Positions 15,648 to 22,973 of a stretch of DNA of 64,000 nt are shown one piece after another (the stretch's first letter is position 1; each line of letters starts with the position of its first letter). Source of the stretch: VGKP01 sp964578345 (GTDB taxonomy: Archaea > Nanobdellota > Nanobdellia > Pacearchaeales > GW2011-AR1). The notes beneath the pieces are model-generated. The model had not been told where the DNA came from. It made no database searches and was given only the letters and a program-made list of their open reading frames with translations. The stretch covers positions 48,622-112,621 of the forward strand of contig CAZOCP010000001.1 in assembly GCA_964578345.1 (NCBI GenBank), given 5' to 3'. The translations under genes were made by a program, and so were the position numbers.

Positions 15648-16562
15648 ATGCTGGATAAGATAGATCAAATAATACTTGAGAGCCTCTTTAATAATTGCAG
15701 AATTTCAAATAAGGAGTTGGCAAGGATGCTTAAAATTACTGAACCCGCTACTCTTAAAAGAGTTAGAAGGCTGGAACAAGAGCATATTCAGAAGTATGAT
15801 GGAATTATTAACTGGGATAAAATGCCGTTTAGAAAGGTTTGGTATTTTGCTAACTTGATTGACGTAAAGAAAATTATTGACCAAAAACCAGTTTTGGGCT
15901 TTTTGGAGACAGCAGGATACTATAAGCACGCGTTTGCTTGCTTTTTTAGAAATCTAAAAGATAAAAGAAAATTTGAGTCTCTTTTGCCCAAAGAAAAAAT
16001 TATTTTAGATATCAATTCTTTTCATTCTAAACCTATTTCTTTATTTGACGTTTCTCATAATATAGAAAAAGATAGAATGACTGAGGAAGAGGAAAAGATA
16101 ACAAAAAAGGATATAAAGATATTAGAATGCGTCTGTGAAGGTGGCGGAAGATTATCTTTATGGGATATTTCCAAGAAAATTGGTTTAACTTATGAAATTG
16201 TAAGGTATAGGTTTAAAAAATTAGTAAGTGCAGGATATTTTAGTCGTTTTATTGCCCAGCCAAACTCTACAAAGTTCGGAATAACCACAATTTACGTCCA
16301 TTTGCAGTTTAAAAGGAAAGTTCCTATTGAAAAACTAGAGAGAATTAAGCAGACTTTAGGTTATTTAATTTGTGAAGACAATAATGTTTTAGTTCCTATT
16401 TTCACAAATTCTTTCCACAATTACGTTGATGAAATTAGTTCTATATTGGATCAATTTAGAGATGAATTGAAAAAAGTAGATTTTTATCCTATAAAAAATG
16501 CTCTTTTGTTGAATAGATATCCCTTTGAATACCTATTGAGAAAAACGGCGCGCGCCAAATAA
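15648..16562 (+). CDS. Lrp/AsnC-like tandem winged-helix transcription regulator
   Basis: 304 aa from ATG 15648, chosen because it gives the classic MLDKIDQIILESL start and a TATA box (GTATATATAGG) lies about 25 bp upstream; an in-frame upstream ATG (15528) would overlap the divergent gene. First HTH at 5-45 (ISNKELARMLKITEPATLKR), a middle domain, a second HTH near 160-205 (LSLWDISKKIGLTYEIVRYR), and a C-terminal strand-rich part. The 3' end lies inside the right arm of the module: codons of the final TARAK form the GGCGCGCGCC stem. Probably controls the module. Confidence 0.7.
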   Translation: MLDKIDQIILESLFNNCRISNKELARMLKITEPATLKRVRRLEQEHIQKYDGIINWDKMPFRKVWYFANLIDVKKIIDQKPVLGFLETAGYYKHAFACFFRNLKDKRKFESLLPKEKIILDINSFHSKPISLFDVSHNIEKDRMTEEEEKITKKDIKILECVCEGGGRLSLWDISKKIGLTYEIVRYRFKKLVSAGYFSRFIAQPNSTKFGITTIYVHLQFKRKVPIEKLERIKQTLGYLICEDNNVLVPIFTNSFHNYVDEISSILDQFRDELKKVDFYPIKNALLLNRYPFEYLLRKTARAK

Positions 16563-16624
16563 ATCCTCCCACCCACAACTTCCTCAAATAACTTGACAAT
16601 TACATTCGAAATAAATTATAAGAA
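16547..16624 (-). repeat. Module 1 right inverted-repeat arm
   Basis: Inside outward: GGCGCGCGCC (16547-16556), CTCCCACCC (16566-16574, same orientation as on the left, so not inverted), ACAACTTCC (16575-16583), CTTGACAATT (16592-16601), and 16608-16624 complementary to the outer left arm apart from a few bases. No B-type hairpin on this side. Beyond it, 16625-16680 has AGCC-ttcgt-GGCT and GGTTTAT-tgc-ATAAACC hairpins. Confidence 0.75.
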
Positions 16625-16681
16625 CAAGTTCGAGACTCTCGAGAGCCTTCGTGGCTAGCTCGAGGTTTATTGCATAAACCC

Positions 16682-16823
16682 GCCTAATCACAAGTAAACG
16701 GCAAATATCTCAATTTCTCCGAAATTGTTTTGCTTCGTGCAAAAAATGATATTTGACCTAACTTTCAAAATAGATCTAATAATAAATTGCCTTTGAAAGT
16801 TCGTTTACAGCGTAGGATTAAGC
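16682..16823. repeat. Branched palindromic element A1
   Basis: Nested pairs: GCCTAATC (16682-16689) with GATTAAGC (16816-16823, one G-T); GTAAAC (16694-16699) with GTTTAC (16803-16808); CAAATATC (16702-16709) with GATATTTG (16748-16755). Inside the last stem are two hairpins, CAATTTC-tcc-GAAATTG (16711-16727) and TTTTGC-ttcgt-GCAAAA (16728-16744). A further hairpin ACTTTCAAA/TTTGAAAGT spans 16761-16800. The result is a multi-branched fold of about 140 nt in either single strand. Confidence 0.75.
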
Positions 16824-16827
16824 GAAA

Positions 16828-17035
16828 ATGACTTCTGCCTGAAATTACAAATAAAATAATAGCAGGTAAACATGCACTCTTCTTTCTGTCGCTCCGCTTA
16901 AACCTTTCCTGAAAACTTGCGCTGTTCAGCGCCTAATCCCGTTTAAGCGAAATTACCTCGAAGTTAAAAGAGAAATTTGTTTTTCCCGCCCAATAGGAGA
17001 AATTGTTTCCGCCGCCGAATACAAAAAAGTGAGCC
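16828..17035 (+). repeat. Module 2 left inverted-repeat arm with hairpin B2
   Basis: Outside inward: ATGACTTCTGC (16828-16838), CATGCACTCTT (16871-16881), hairpin based on CGCTTAAAC/GTTTAAGCG (16895-16903 and 16941-16949) containing GCGCT-gttc-AGCGC (16919-16932), AAATTTGTT (16973-16981), CCCGCCC then AATAG (16985-16996), GAGAAATTG (16997-17005), GTGAGCC (17029-17035). Mirror partners are at 18550-18651. The segment TTGTTTTTCCCGCCCAATAG parallels TTGTTCTCCCACCCAATAG in module 1. Confidence 0.75.
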
Positions 17036-17061
17036 ACCGAGTGCTAAAGCACAGATTCTGC

Positions 17062-17928
17062 TTACACAGAGAAATTATTTATAACTGACTCTCTGATTGT
17101 TCTAGCTAGGACGGGGTTCTTGACAACTGTTAATTGAATGTTGGTTTTCATAGAAATTATTTTAAGAAATTCACTTAGATTTGTTTTCTCAATTTTATCA
17201 TGTTCTGAAAAGAATTCGTCTAGTTTTTTAGTTATTTCTTTTGGATGTGTAGTGTAGATTACCAAATCTCCATATACTCCAAGATTGTACCCTTCTTTAA
17301 AATCCTTAGGACGAGTCATAGCTTTTGAATGAACCCCCAAATCATTGTAATATTTGATTGTCCATTTATCAATGGCCGTTTTTCCAAAACAGACATAGTA
17401 TAATGATATGCCCTTTTTTATCATATTCTTAATCAATTCGGTTTCTTGTGCAAGAGTAGCTAAAACGAACCAGAAATGAGTAGCTTGGAATATAATCTTT
17501 TTAGGTTGCGAAGAATTATCGGCAAAATTACCTTCTATAATGGTATTCCAAACCGCATCTAAATCAACTAAACTAGAAAACGTATATATGGCCACATTTT
17601 GAGATAACTCGACCCTTGTATTTGTTTTATTGCCTGCTTCGGCAAAATATTGTCTATGGAGCAAGCTTCCAAATTTCATAACGTTGAGAATCCAGTCTTT
17701 ATTTATTGAGAATTTCTTACTCTCTTTAATTAGGACTTTTGAAGCTAAAAGTCCCAAAACAGCTTTTCTTACAGACTGAAAACTTGGAGATTGATGATAA
17801 TTCCTTTTTAGAATATGTGTTATTTCTGTTAAAGATAGGGGGAATTTAGTTGTTAAAATGGTAAACACTACGTCTTTGAGCGATGAAGGCTTATCTTCAA
17901 GTAAAGGCAAAGTTACGGATATTGGCAC
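17062..17928 (-). CDS. Winged-helix protein with unknown C-terminal domain
   Basis: 288 aa from GTG 17928; no ATG occurs before about residue 88, and TTATATAGTC about 25 bp upstream fits a leaderless GTG start. Residues 15-75 look like a winged helix (LKDVVFTILTTKFPLSLTEI, then FQSVRKAVLGLLASKVLIKE). The rest (about 95-260) alternates strands and helices and includes IIFQATHFWFVLATLAQETE and YGDLVIYTTHPKEITKKLDE, reminiscent of the PLD-like effector domains of TrmB-type archaeal regulators; this is a weak inference. Lies within module 2 and diverges from 18034. Confidence 0.55.
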   Translation of the reverse strand: MPISVTLPLLEDKPSSLKDVVFTILTTKFPLSLTEITHILKRNYHQSPSFQSVRKAVLGLLASKVLIKESKKFSINKDWILNVMKFGSLLHRQYFAEAGNKTNTRVELSQNVAIYTFSSLVDLDAVWNTIIEGNFADNSSQPKKIIFQATHFWFVLATLAQETELIKNMIKKGISLYYVCFGKTAIDKWTIKYYNDLGVHSKAMTRPKDFKEGYNLGVYGDLVIYTTHPKEITKKLDEFFSEHDKIEKTNLSEFLKIISMKTNIQLTVVKNPVLARTIRESVINNFSV

Positions 17929-18033
17929 ACTATCAGGTGTTTATTTGACTATATAACTCTTTGTATTTTTTATCCTATAGGGTAAATAGTTATTGAACCA
18001 ATAGTATAAAATGACTCATGTTTCTATTTTTCA

Positions 18034-18495
18034 ATGATAAATAAACAAGGACAAATAAATACTCAAGATAGTAAGAAGCGCATTTCTTTGGAAGTTATAA
18101 GAATGCCGACTGAGTACCCAAACTGTATCGGTTCTGGTAGAAGGGGTGATATGTGGCTTGATACCGGAAAAGTCTATTTAGTAAAGCATAGTGGTTGGAG
18201 ATGGGCCAGAGGCAGATTTAAAACTGAACCCTATAACTGTACCGAATTTGTTTATAGAGAAAATGGATACTTTTATAGAGAAAAAGATGAGAGTATTATC
18301 TCTCTATTTCCAAGATGGCCTATAGAATTCATAGAGGATAGTACCTTTTTGAAGTTTGATACAACTTTACCATTTTACTCTAAAAAAGGTATGCAGACTC
18401 CTTGTTATTTTGAAGGATACTTTGCAAAACGTTTATTCAATATGAAAGAGAGTTATGAAGAGCTGGACAAATTTCTTCGTGAAGTAGGTCTATAA
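18034..18495 (+). CDS. Island protein of unknown function
   Basis: 153 aa, not recognised. Trp/Tyr/Arg-rich central region (YLVKHSGWRWARGRFKTEP, then FVYRENGYFYREKDE) and FPRWPIEFIEDSTFLKFDTT; no membrane span. TATA-like AGTATAAAATG about 25 bp upstream. Together with the divergent winged-helix gene it is the cargo of module 2. Confidence 0.5.
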   Translation: MINKQGQINTQDSKKRISLEVIRMPTEYPNCIGSGRRGDMWLDTGKVYLVKHSGWRWARGRFKTEPYNCTEFVYRENGYFYREKDESIISLFPRWPIEFIEDSTFLKFDTTLPFYSKKGMQTPCYFEGYFAKRLFNMKESYEELDKFLREVGL

Positions 18496-18549
18496 TTCAG
18501 AGATTAAAATAATCTTCTTTTTTTCTAAAAAAGAAGCAAAAAAGGCGGC

Positions 18550-18651
18550 GGCTCACGAAAACCACCAATTTCTCTAATGTTTGTTCCCACCCTAACAAAT
18601 TTCCAGAAGCTCGGTAATTACGCTCCAGAAAAGAGTGCATGCAGAAGTCAT
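18550..18651 (-). repeat. Module 2 right inverted-repeat arm
   Basis: Inside outward: GGCTCAC (18550-18556, fused to GGCGGCGG at 18544-18551 that can pair with CCGCCGCC at 17009-17016), CAATTTCTC (18566-18574), CCCACCC (18586-18592, not inverted), AACAAATTT (18594-18602), CGGTAATTACGC (18612-18623, partner of the segment after hairpin B2), AAGAGTGCATG (18631-18641) and GCAGAAGTCAT (18641-18651). Confidence 0.75.
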
Positions 18652-18691
18652 CTCGCGAAGGTTCTTAGTTCACTCTCGCGTCTTTCGGACC

Positions 18692-18828
18692 GCCTAATCC
18701 CTACTAAACGATAAATTCTTCTTATCTTCCAGATAAGTTTTTTGCGTAAAAATCAGAATTTATTGCAAGTCTCGGATTGTTCTAAGATAAAATTGTTCCT
18801 CAACTTCGTTTAGCTCGTAAGATTAAGC
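18692..18828. repeat. Branched palindromic element A2
   Basis: Same plan as A1: GCCTAATC (18692-18699) with GATTAAGC (18821-18828); AAACGA (18706-18711) with TCGTTT (18806-18811); TAAATTCT (18712-18719) with AGAATTTA (18755-18762), enclosing TTATCT-tcc-AGATAA (18722-18736) and a T-run/A-run hairpin (18738-18752). Outer arms and the TCC loop are conserved with A1, while inner stems differ and still pair. It precedes the gene at 18847. Confidence 0.75.
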
Positions 18829-18846
18829 GAAAATAACGATATCGTT

Positions 18847-19119
18847 TTAGAAGTTAAAACCAAGAACTCGGGCAACAAAAGACTCTATATCTTCTAGCTT
18901 TTCTTTATTGAGAGAGACTTGTAAGCCGTAATTAGTTGGTTTTGTTATTAGCCAACCTTCCTTAATTAACTCTCTAGCTATTTTTTCAACTTCTTTTCCT
19001 AGATGCTTTGGAAAGCCTCTCTTTAAAGTATCAAAATGCGTATGAACTCCACCAATAACTTTCTTTTTTCTTAGGTGATAGAGTAATCTTGCTTTTATCA
19101 CTTCCTCTTTTAAATCCAT
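18847..19119 (-). CDS. Small winged-helix-like protein
   Basis: 90 aa: KARLLYHLRKKKVIGGVHTH, FDTLKRGFPKHLGKEVEKIA, RELIKEGWLITKPTNYGLQV, a helix-turn-helix plus wing arrangement. Basic, no other domain. Divergent from the HTH gene at 19216; their shared intergenic region contains a perfect inverted repeat, so one of the two may control both. Confidence 0.6.
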   Translation of the reverse strand: MDLKEEVIKARLLYHLRKKKVIGGVHTHFDTLKRGFPKHLGKEVEKIARELIKEGWLITKPTNYGLQVSLNKEKLEDIESFVARVLGFNF

Positions 19120-19142
19120 AGAACAAGATAATTTACAAATAT

Positions 19143-19191
19143 TTAAATGTTTCTAAGTCTGAGATATAATAACATTAATAGAAACATTTAT
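19143..19191. promoter_or_regulatory. Shared divergent promoter with inverted operator
   Basis: TAAATGTTTCTA (19143-19154) and TAGAAACATTTA (19180-19191) are exact inverted 12-mers. Each overlaps or abuts a TATA-like stretch (ATTTAAAT for the minus gene, ATTTATAAAT for the plus gene), a good layout for a repressor acting on both 18847-19119 and 19216-19554. Confidence 0.6.
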
Positions 19192-19215
19192 AAATAAGAA
19201 TTTTGTATATATACC

Positions 19216-19554
19216 ATGAGCAACAAAAATGGGTTAGATAATAACAGCGTGTTTATAGAAGTATTCGGAAATAGCCCAATTATAAAAGTCTTGGATTTTC
19301 TCGTAACATTTGCTGATTTTGACTATCCTTTGACAGAAATAGCTAAAAATTCAGGAGTTAGCTATTCTACTTTACAAAGCCTTTGGCATAGATTGGAGAA
19401 GAATAACATTGTTATAAAAACAAGAAGAGTGGGAAAGTCTGATTTATACAAAATAAACATAGAAAATCCTGCTGTAAAAGAACTAATAAAATTAGACTGG
19501 AAATTAACTAAAAATTCCAGCCCAGAGCAGAAACACGAAATCATTGTTTCTTAG
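19216..19554 (+). CDS. Winged-helix regulator, possibly antitoxin-like
   Basis: 112 aa. Central HTH: IIKVLDFLVTFADFDYPLTE, IAKNSGVSYSTLQSLWHRLE, then wing KNNIVIKTRRVGKSDLYKIN, and an acidic-basic helical tail. Stop is 11 bp before the start of 19566, so they form a two-gene unit. The pairing of a small DNA-binding protein with a small basic partner resembles toxin-antitoxin layout, but neither family is diagnosed. Confidence 0.6.
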   Translation: MSNKNGLDNNSVFIEVFGNSPIIKVLDFLVTFADFDYPLTEIAKNSGVSYSTLQSLWHRLEKNNIVIKTRRVGKSDLYKINIENPAVKELIKLDWKLTKNSSPEQKHEIIVS

Positions 19555-19565
19555 GGCATGTCAAA

Positions 19566-19886
19566 ATGAAAAAGGAGGGCAAGCCTAAACATGGGAGATA
19601 TATCGGAAAAGACCTTAAAGGCAGAAAAATCTACTTTGCTAGACAAAACAATATATCTAAGGTCCATTCTCAAAGTATTAATTTTATCAAAGAAGTTTTT
19701 GGTATAGAAGTCGCCTTTTTATCAGACGAGTCTTCGTTGCGGGATTTTTTAAGAGCGAGAAAGAATCTTAATACTATTGACGATGTGGTAAAAAGAGTGA
19801 AGAAAATATACAAAATAGATATTAGCCCTGCTAAAGATAAACCCTTATTTATGATTGTAAAATTTATCAAATCATCTGCATTATGA
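19566..19886 (+). CDS. Small basic protein of unknown function
   Basis: 106 aa, Lys/Ile-rich: GRYIGKDLKGRKIYFARQNN, IKEVFGIEVAFLSDESSLRD, then VKRVKKIYKIDISPAKDKPL ending FMIVKFIKSSAL. Ribosome site GGGCA-like is weak. The reading frame continues after its TGA for another 24 codons resembling a RelE-type toxin end, so the present stop may truncate a longer protein or abut a pseudogene. Confidence 0.5.
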   Translation: MKKEGKPKHGRYIGKDLKGRKIYFARQNNISKVHSQSINFIKEVFGIEVAFLSDESSLRDFLRARKNLNTIDDVVKRVKKIYKIDISPAKDKPLFMIVKFIKSSAL

Positions 19887-20024
19887 GAGTTCAAGACAGA
19901 AGTTTTTAGAGTGTTTTTCATAGTACAAGAAAATACAAAAGAAATCTGGCTTTATCTGTAAAACATAAAGATGAATGCGACAACCATATAAGGAAGGGAT
20001 ATTCAGAAGACGTTAATGAATTTT
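19887..20024 (+). pseudogene. Probable RelE/HigB-like toxin remnant
   Basis: In the frame of the preceding gene, after its TGA, codons read EFKTEVFRVFFIVQENTKEI then WLYL and a stop; one base shift later LALSVKHKDECDNHIRKGYS then EDVNEF and TAA (20022-20024). The first part resembles the central strands of RelE-family toxins (E-x-R/K...FRVFF). Two disruptions within 140 bp indicate decay. It meets the antitoxin-like gene tail to tail. Confidence 0.35.
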
Positions 20025-20201
20025 AACCTTGTGTTTTCTTTCAAACTCTTCTTCAGTTAAAAATTCTCCAGATTCTATGTTTTTAGCTTCTTGATATAAT
20101 TCTCTTATCAATTTTCTGTTCATTAAAATTGCCACTTTTTCAACTATTTCTTTCAAATTATTAACATCAGTTCTCAATTCTATTATTTCTTTGTTTTCCA
20201 T
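20013..20201 (-). CDS. Small antitoxin-like protein
   Basis: 62 aa, wholly helical and charged: ENKEIIELRTDVNNLKEIVE and ending ESGEFLTEEEFERKHKVKIH. The tail (E-x-G-E-x-L-T-E-E-E-F-x-x-K) is like those of archaeal RelB/VapB-type antitoxins. No intact toxin gene is adjacent; only the remnant on the opposite strand. ATG at 20201. Confidence 0.5.
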   Translation of the reverse strand: MENKEIIELRTDVNNLKEIVEKVAILMNRKLIRELYQEAKNIESGEFLTEEEFERKHKVKIH

Positions 20202-20277
20202 AATTAGCTATAAGAAGATACCTTTATATTTTTCAGATGTTTCCTATATAGACAAAAACATAGTTTCTTCCTGTTTA

Positions 20278-22499
20278 CTATTTCCAATAATAATCTAGGA
20301 AAGAATTATCAATACTTATAGCTCCGCCAGTTATACTACTTCCGCTATTTGTTGTTTCCGGAGAGCTACTTTGAGTTGCTTCTGTCGAAGTTCCTGCCGT
20401 TGTTCCAGTTGCTCCGACGCTAGTTTCTGGACCTTGTTGTGGCGGAGGATTTTGCCCAAAATCTTGAGGCGGAGCAGGTATTCCTTCTGGAGGTCTAAAG
20501 CCTTCTGGTGGTTGTGGGAACTGTCCTTCAGGAGGTCTAAAATTCTCAGGAGGTCTAAAGCCTTCTGGTGGCGGCCCAAATTCTCTAAAGTCTTTTCTTT
20601 CTTCAACATAACATCTACATGGATTAGAAGAATCAATATCACTAAAACTACAATCCCATGCTCCTCCCTTTGCTCTGCACTCTCGTGCAAAGTTCTCCTG
20701 AAAGTCTCTAGTTTTCTGGCGCCTTTCTTCACTCATACCAATCATCATTTTTCTACATCGCTCTCCATCATCAGAATTTCGTCCATCAATACCTGCATTT
20801 CTACACTCTTCGGGGAAGCCAGACCCCCTGCCCCCTCCACCCCTACCTTCAAAGTCCCCGTCAAAGTGTTCAGGCCCTCTACCAGGAAAGCCACCTTGTT
20901 GAACCCGATTGAAAGCTTCTTCAAAACACTTTAACTTTTCATCTTTTTCTTGAATATTAACACAATTTCTACCTAAAGCAAATCCTTGCCCTTGCCCCCC
21001 ACGATCACGAGGTCCTTGTGATCTCATAATCTCATCGCATTTGCGGAAAACTTTATGAGGTTGCTCACAGCTCAAGCCAGCAGCTTTGCATTCTTCAGGC
21101 AGATTGTTTTCACACATATAAGTTCCACATTCTTTTGGGTTTTTAATTCCAGCTTCAATACATTCTTCTGGCGCATTTTCTTTAAACATAATTTCTTCAC
21201 ACTTAAGTCTAGCATCTTTCTCGTTTTTTATACTAATCTTATTTTCTTCAAAAGCTTTAACGCACTCCTCTGGCGCATTTTCCTTAAACATCAACATCAT
21301 ACAGTCTTGCGGATTCTTTGTACCAGCTCTTTTACATTCAGAAGGCATAAAGTGATCGAATTGCTCTCCCCTGATTTTTTCTTCTGTAATAAAGAGCACA
21401 TCTTGCAAATGAGGAGGTAGTAACTCTTCCATGTTTTGGGTTGCTTCATTCATAATCTCACATGCCTCTTCATCCCCTTCATCACACTTAGTTGCTAAAG
21501 GAGCAATAAGAGAGCATTTTTCAGCGAACGGATCGATACTAATATCCTCGCAGCGGCACTCACGTCCTTGCGTCTGCATGCATTGCATCATAATCTTTTC
21601 AAATTCACGCGCTTCTTTTTTCTGCTCTTCTGTCAATTTTTTATCTAGCTCTCTATGCCATTTCGGCGCATCTTCATTTGTCTTGCACACTTCAGCATAT
21701 TGTTTAGGGTCAACTTCCGACAAAGTCTCACATAAATCTTTAATTTTTTTAGAAATTTCAGCAGCGACGCTTATTTTGCTTTCTTGTTCATTAACAGACT
21801 CTATAAACTCTTTTTTTTCTTCTTCCGAAAACTCATTTTCTATTTTCTTAATTGTTTTTTTTATGGCCGCCGCACTCCTTCTTGCTTCGTTGCTTTTATC
21901 AGGATCTATCCCTTCTTCAGCCTCTTTCGCATATTTAATATATCTCTCAAGTGCAGTTCTCGCTTCTTCTTTCTTTCCTTCGTTTATCATCTCTTCAATT
22001 TCAGCTATCTTTTTCTCTCTATTTTTTAAGTCGCTTCTGAAACTACTCAAGATTTTATCCTCTACAAAGTAAAATGAGCTGTCTGGCGTGATTCCCGCAC
22101 CCGCGCTTAATTCAGCATTCGCAAACTCTTCATCATCCACATCATCTTCAGCATTCGCAAACTCTTCATCATCCACATCATCTAATCTATCCTCAGTATT
22201 CNNNNNNNNNNNNNNNNNNNNNNNNNNNNNNNNNNNNNNNNNNNNNNNNNNNNNNNNNNNNNNNNNNNNNNNNNNNNNNNNNNNNNNNNNNNNNNNNNNN
22301 NTTCAGCATTCGCAAACTCTTCATCATCCACATCATCTAATCTATCCTCAGTATTCTCTTCATCATTCACTTGCTCGCCATATGCACCACCCACATTATT
22401 CTCTTCCTCTTCGGCCGGAACAATTTGGAAAAAACTCATGAATAGCACAAATACAAATAAACAAACAGAAAGATTTTTGATCATCTCTTTTTCTTTCAT
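20278..22499 (-). CDS. Secreted DUF5667-like Cys-rich protein, interrupted by an N gap
   Basis: Signal peptide NLSVCLFVFVLFMSFFQIVPA, an acidic region with tandem DDVDDEEFANAE repeats where 100 Ns sit, a DUF5667-like helical domain starting ITPDSSFYFVEDKILSSF, then a Cys-rich region with recurring (P)EEC units (ENAPEECVKA, ENAPEECIEA, ENNLPEECKAA), and a C-terminal Pro-rich repeat (PPEGFRPPE, PPENFRPPE) before a Thr/Ser stretch and ITGGAISI. If the duplicated 55 bp and the Ns are removed the frame is continuous, about 688 aa. Likely a surface protein; next to pilin-like and M64-like genes. Confidence 0.75.
22202..22301. other. Assembly gap of exactly 100 N
   Basis: The 55 bases before the gap (22147-22201) are identical to the 55 bases after it (22302-22356). 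That is what is expected when two contigs sharing a k-mer end are scaffolded with a default 100-N spacer. The real distance is probably minus 55 bp or a variable number of 36-bp repeats. Confidence 0.85.
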
Positions 22500-22535
22500 T
22501 ATAACACAGAATTTTTCAACTATATAAATATTTCC

Positions 22536-22973
22536 TTAGCATTCTTTTATCTCTTCACTATCAACAATACAAGAGCCTATATTTAAATCAACCTTAAAGT
22601 TACCCTTTAGGCTGTCAAAATAATAAACTTTTTGGCTATTAAGCTCTTGTATAATACATTCCCCGCATCCCTCCCCACATCCCCATTTTTCAGCGCCATT
22701 ATATTTATGAAAGACAAATTCAATTTTATCTAAAGGAATAGGCTCCCCATTTCTTAATATATTAACCTTCGTTTTCTGCATCCTATTATCAAAACAAGCA
22801 GATTGAATGTTTAAAGGAGGATCCGCTTTCCATTCAACACAGTCGAACGCCGGCGCAAGCTTGGGAGATTTAACAAAAGTTATGATAAAGGCAGTTAAAA
22901 TTCCGATAGCTATAACTCCAATTAGAATTATTCCAACCATCGTTACTATGCTTGAAAGTCCTGTTTTATTCAT
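22536..22973 (-). CDS. Type IV pilin-like membrane-anchored protein
   Basis: 145 aa. N-terminal MNKTGLSSIVTMVGIILIGV and following hydrophobic residues have the short basic head plus long hydrophobic helix of archaeal pilin-like proteins. The ectodomain is Cys-rich (CVEW, SACFD, CGEGCGEC, GSCIV, EEIKEC). Starts in an ATGA overlap with the M64-like gene upstream, so the two are coupled. Confidence 0.7.
   Translation of the reverse strand: MNKTGLSSIVTMVGIILIGVIAIGILTAFIITFVKSPKLAPAFDCVEWKADPPLNIQSACFDNRMQKTKVNILRNGEPIPLDKIEFVFHKYNGAEKWGCGEGCGECIIQELNSQKVYYFDSLKGNFKVDLNIGSCIVDSEEIKEC

Noticed and set aside
16682..18828. Calling the A elements integron attC sites
   Set aside because: Arms are similar but carry TAATC/GATTA instead of TAAC/GTTA, the fold has extra branches, and no integrase is present; kept only as an analogy.
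20371..22072. Plus-strand ORFs across the secreted Cys-rich gene
   Set aside because: Antisense shadows of the long acidic, Ser/Glu-rich reading frame on the minus strand.
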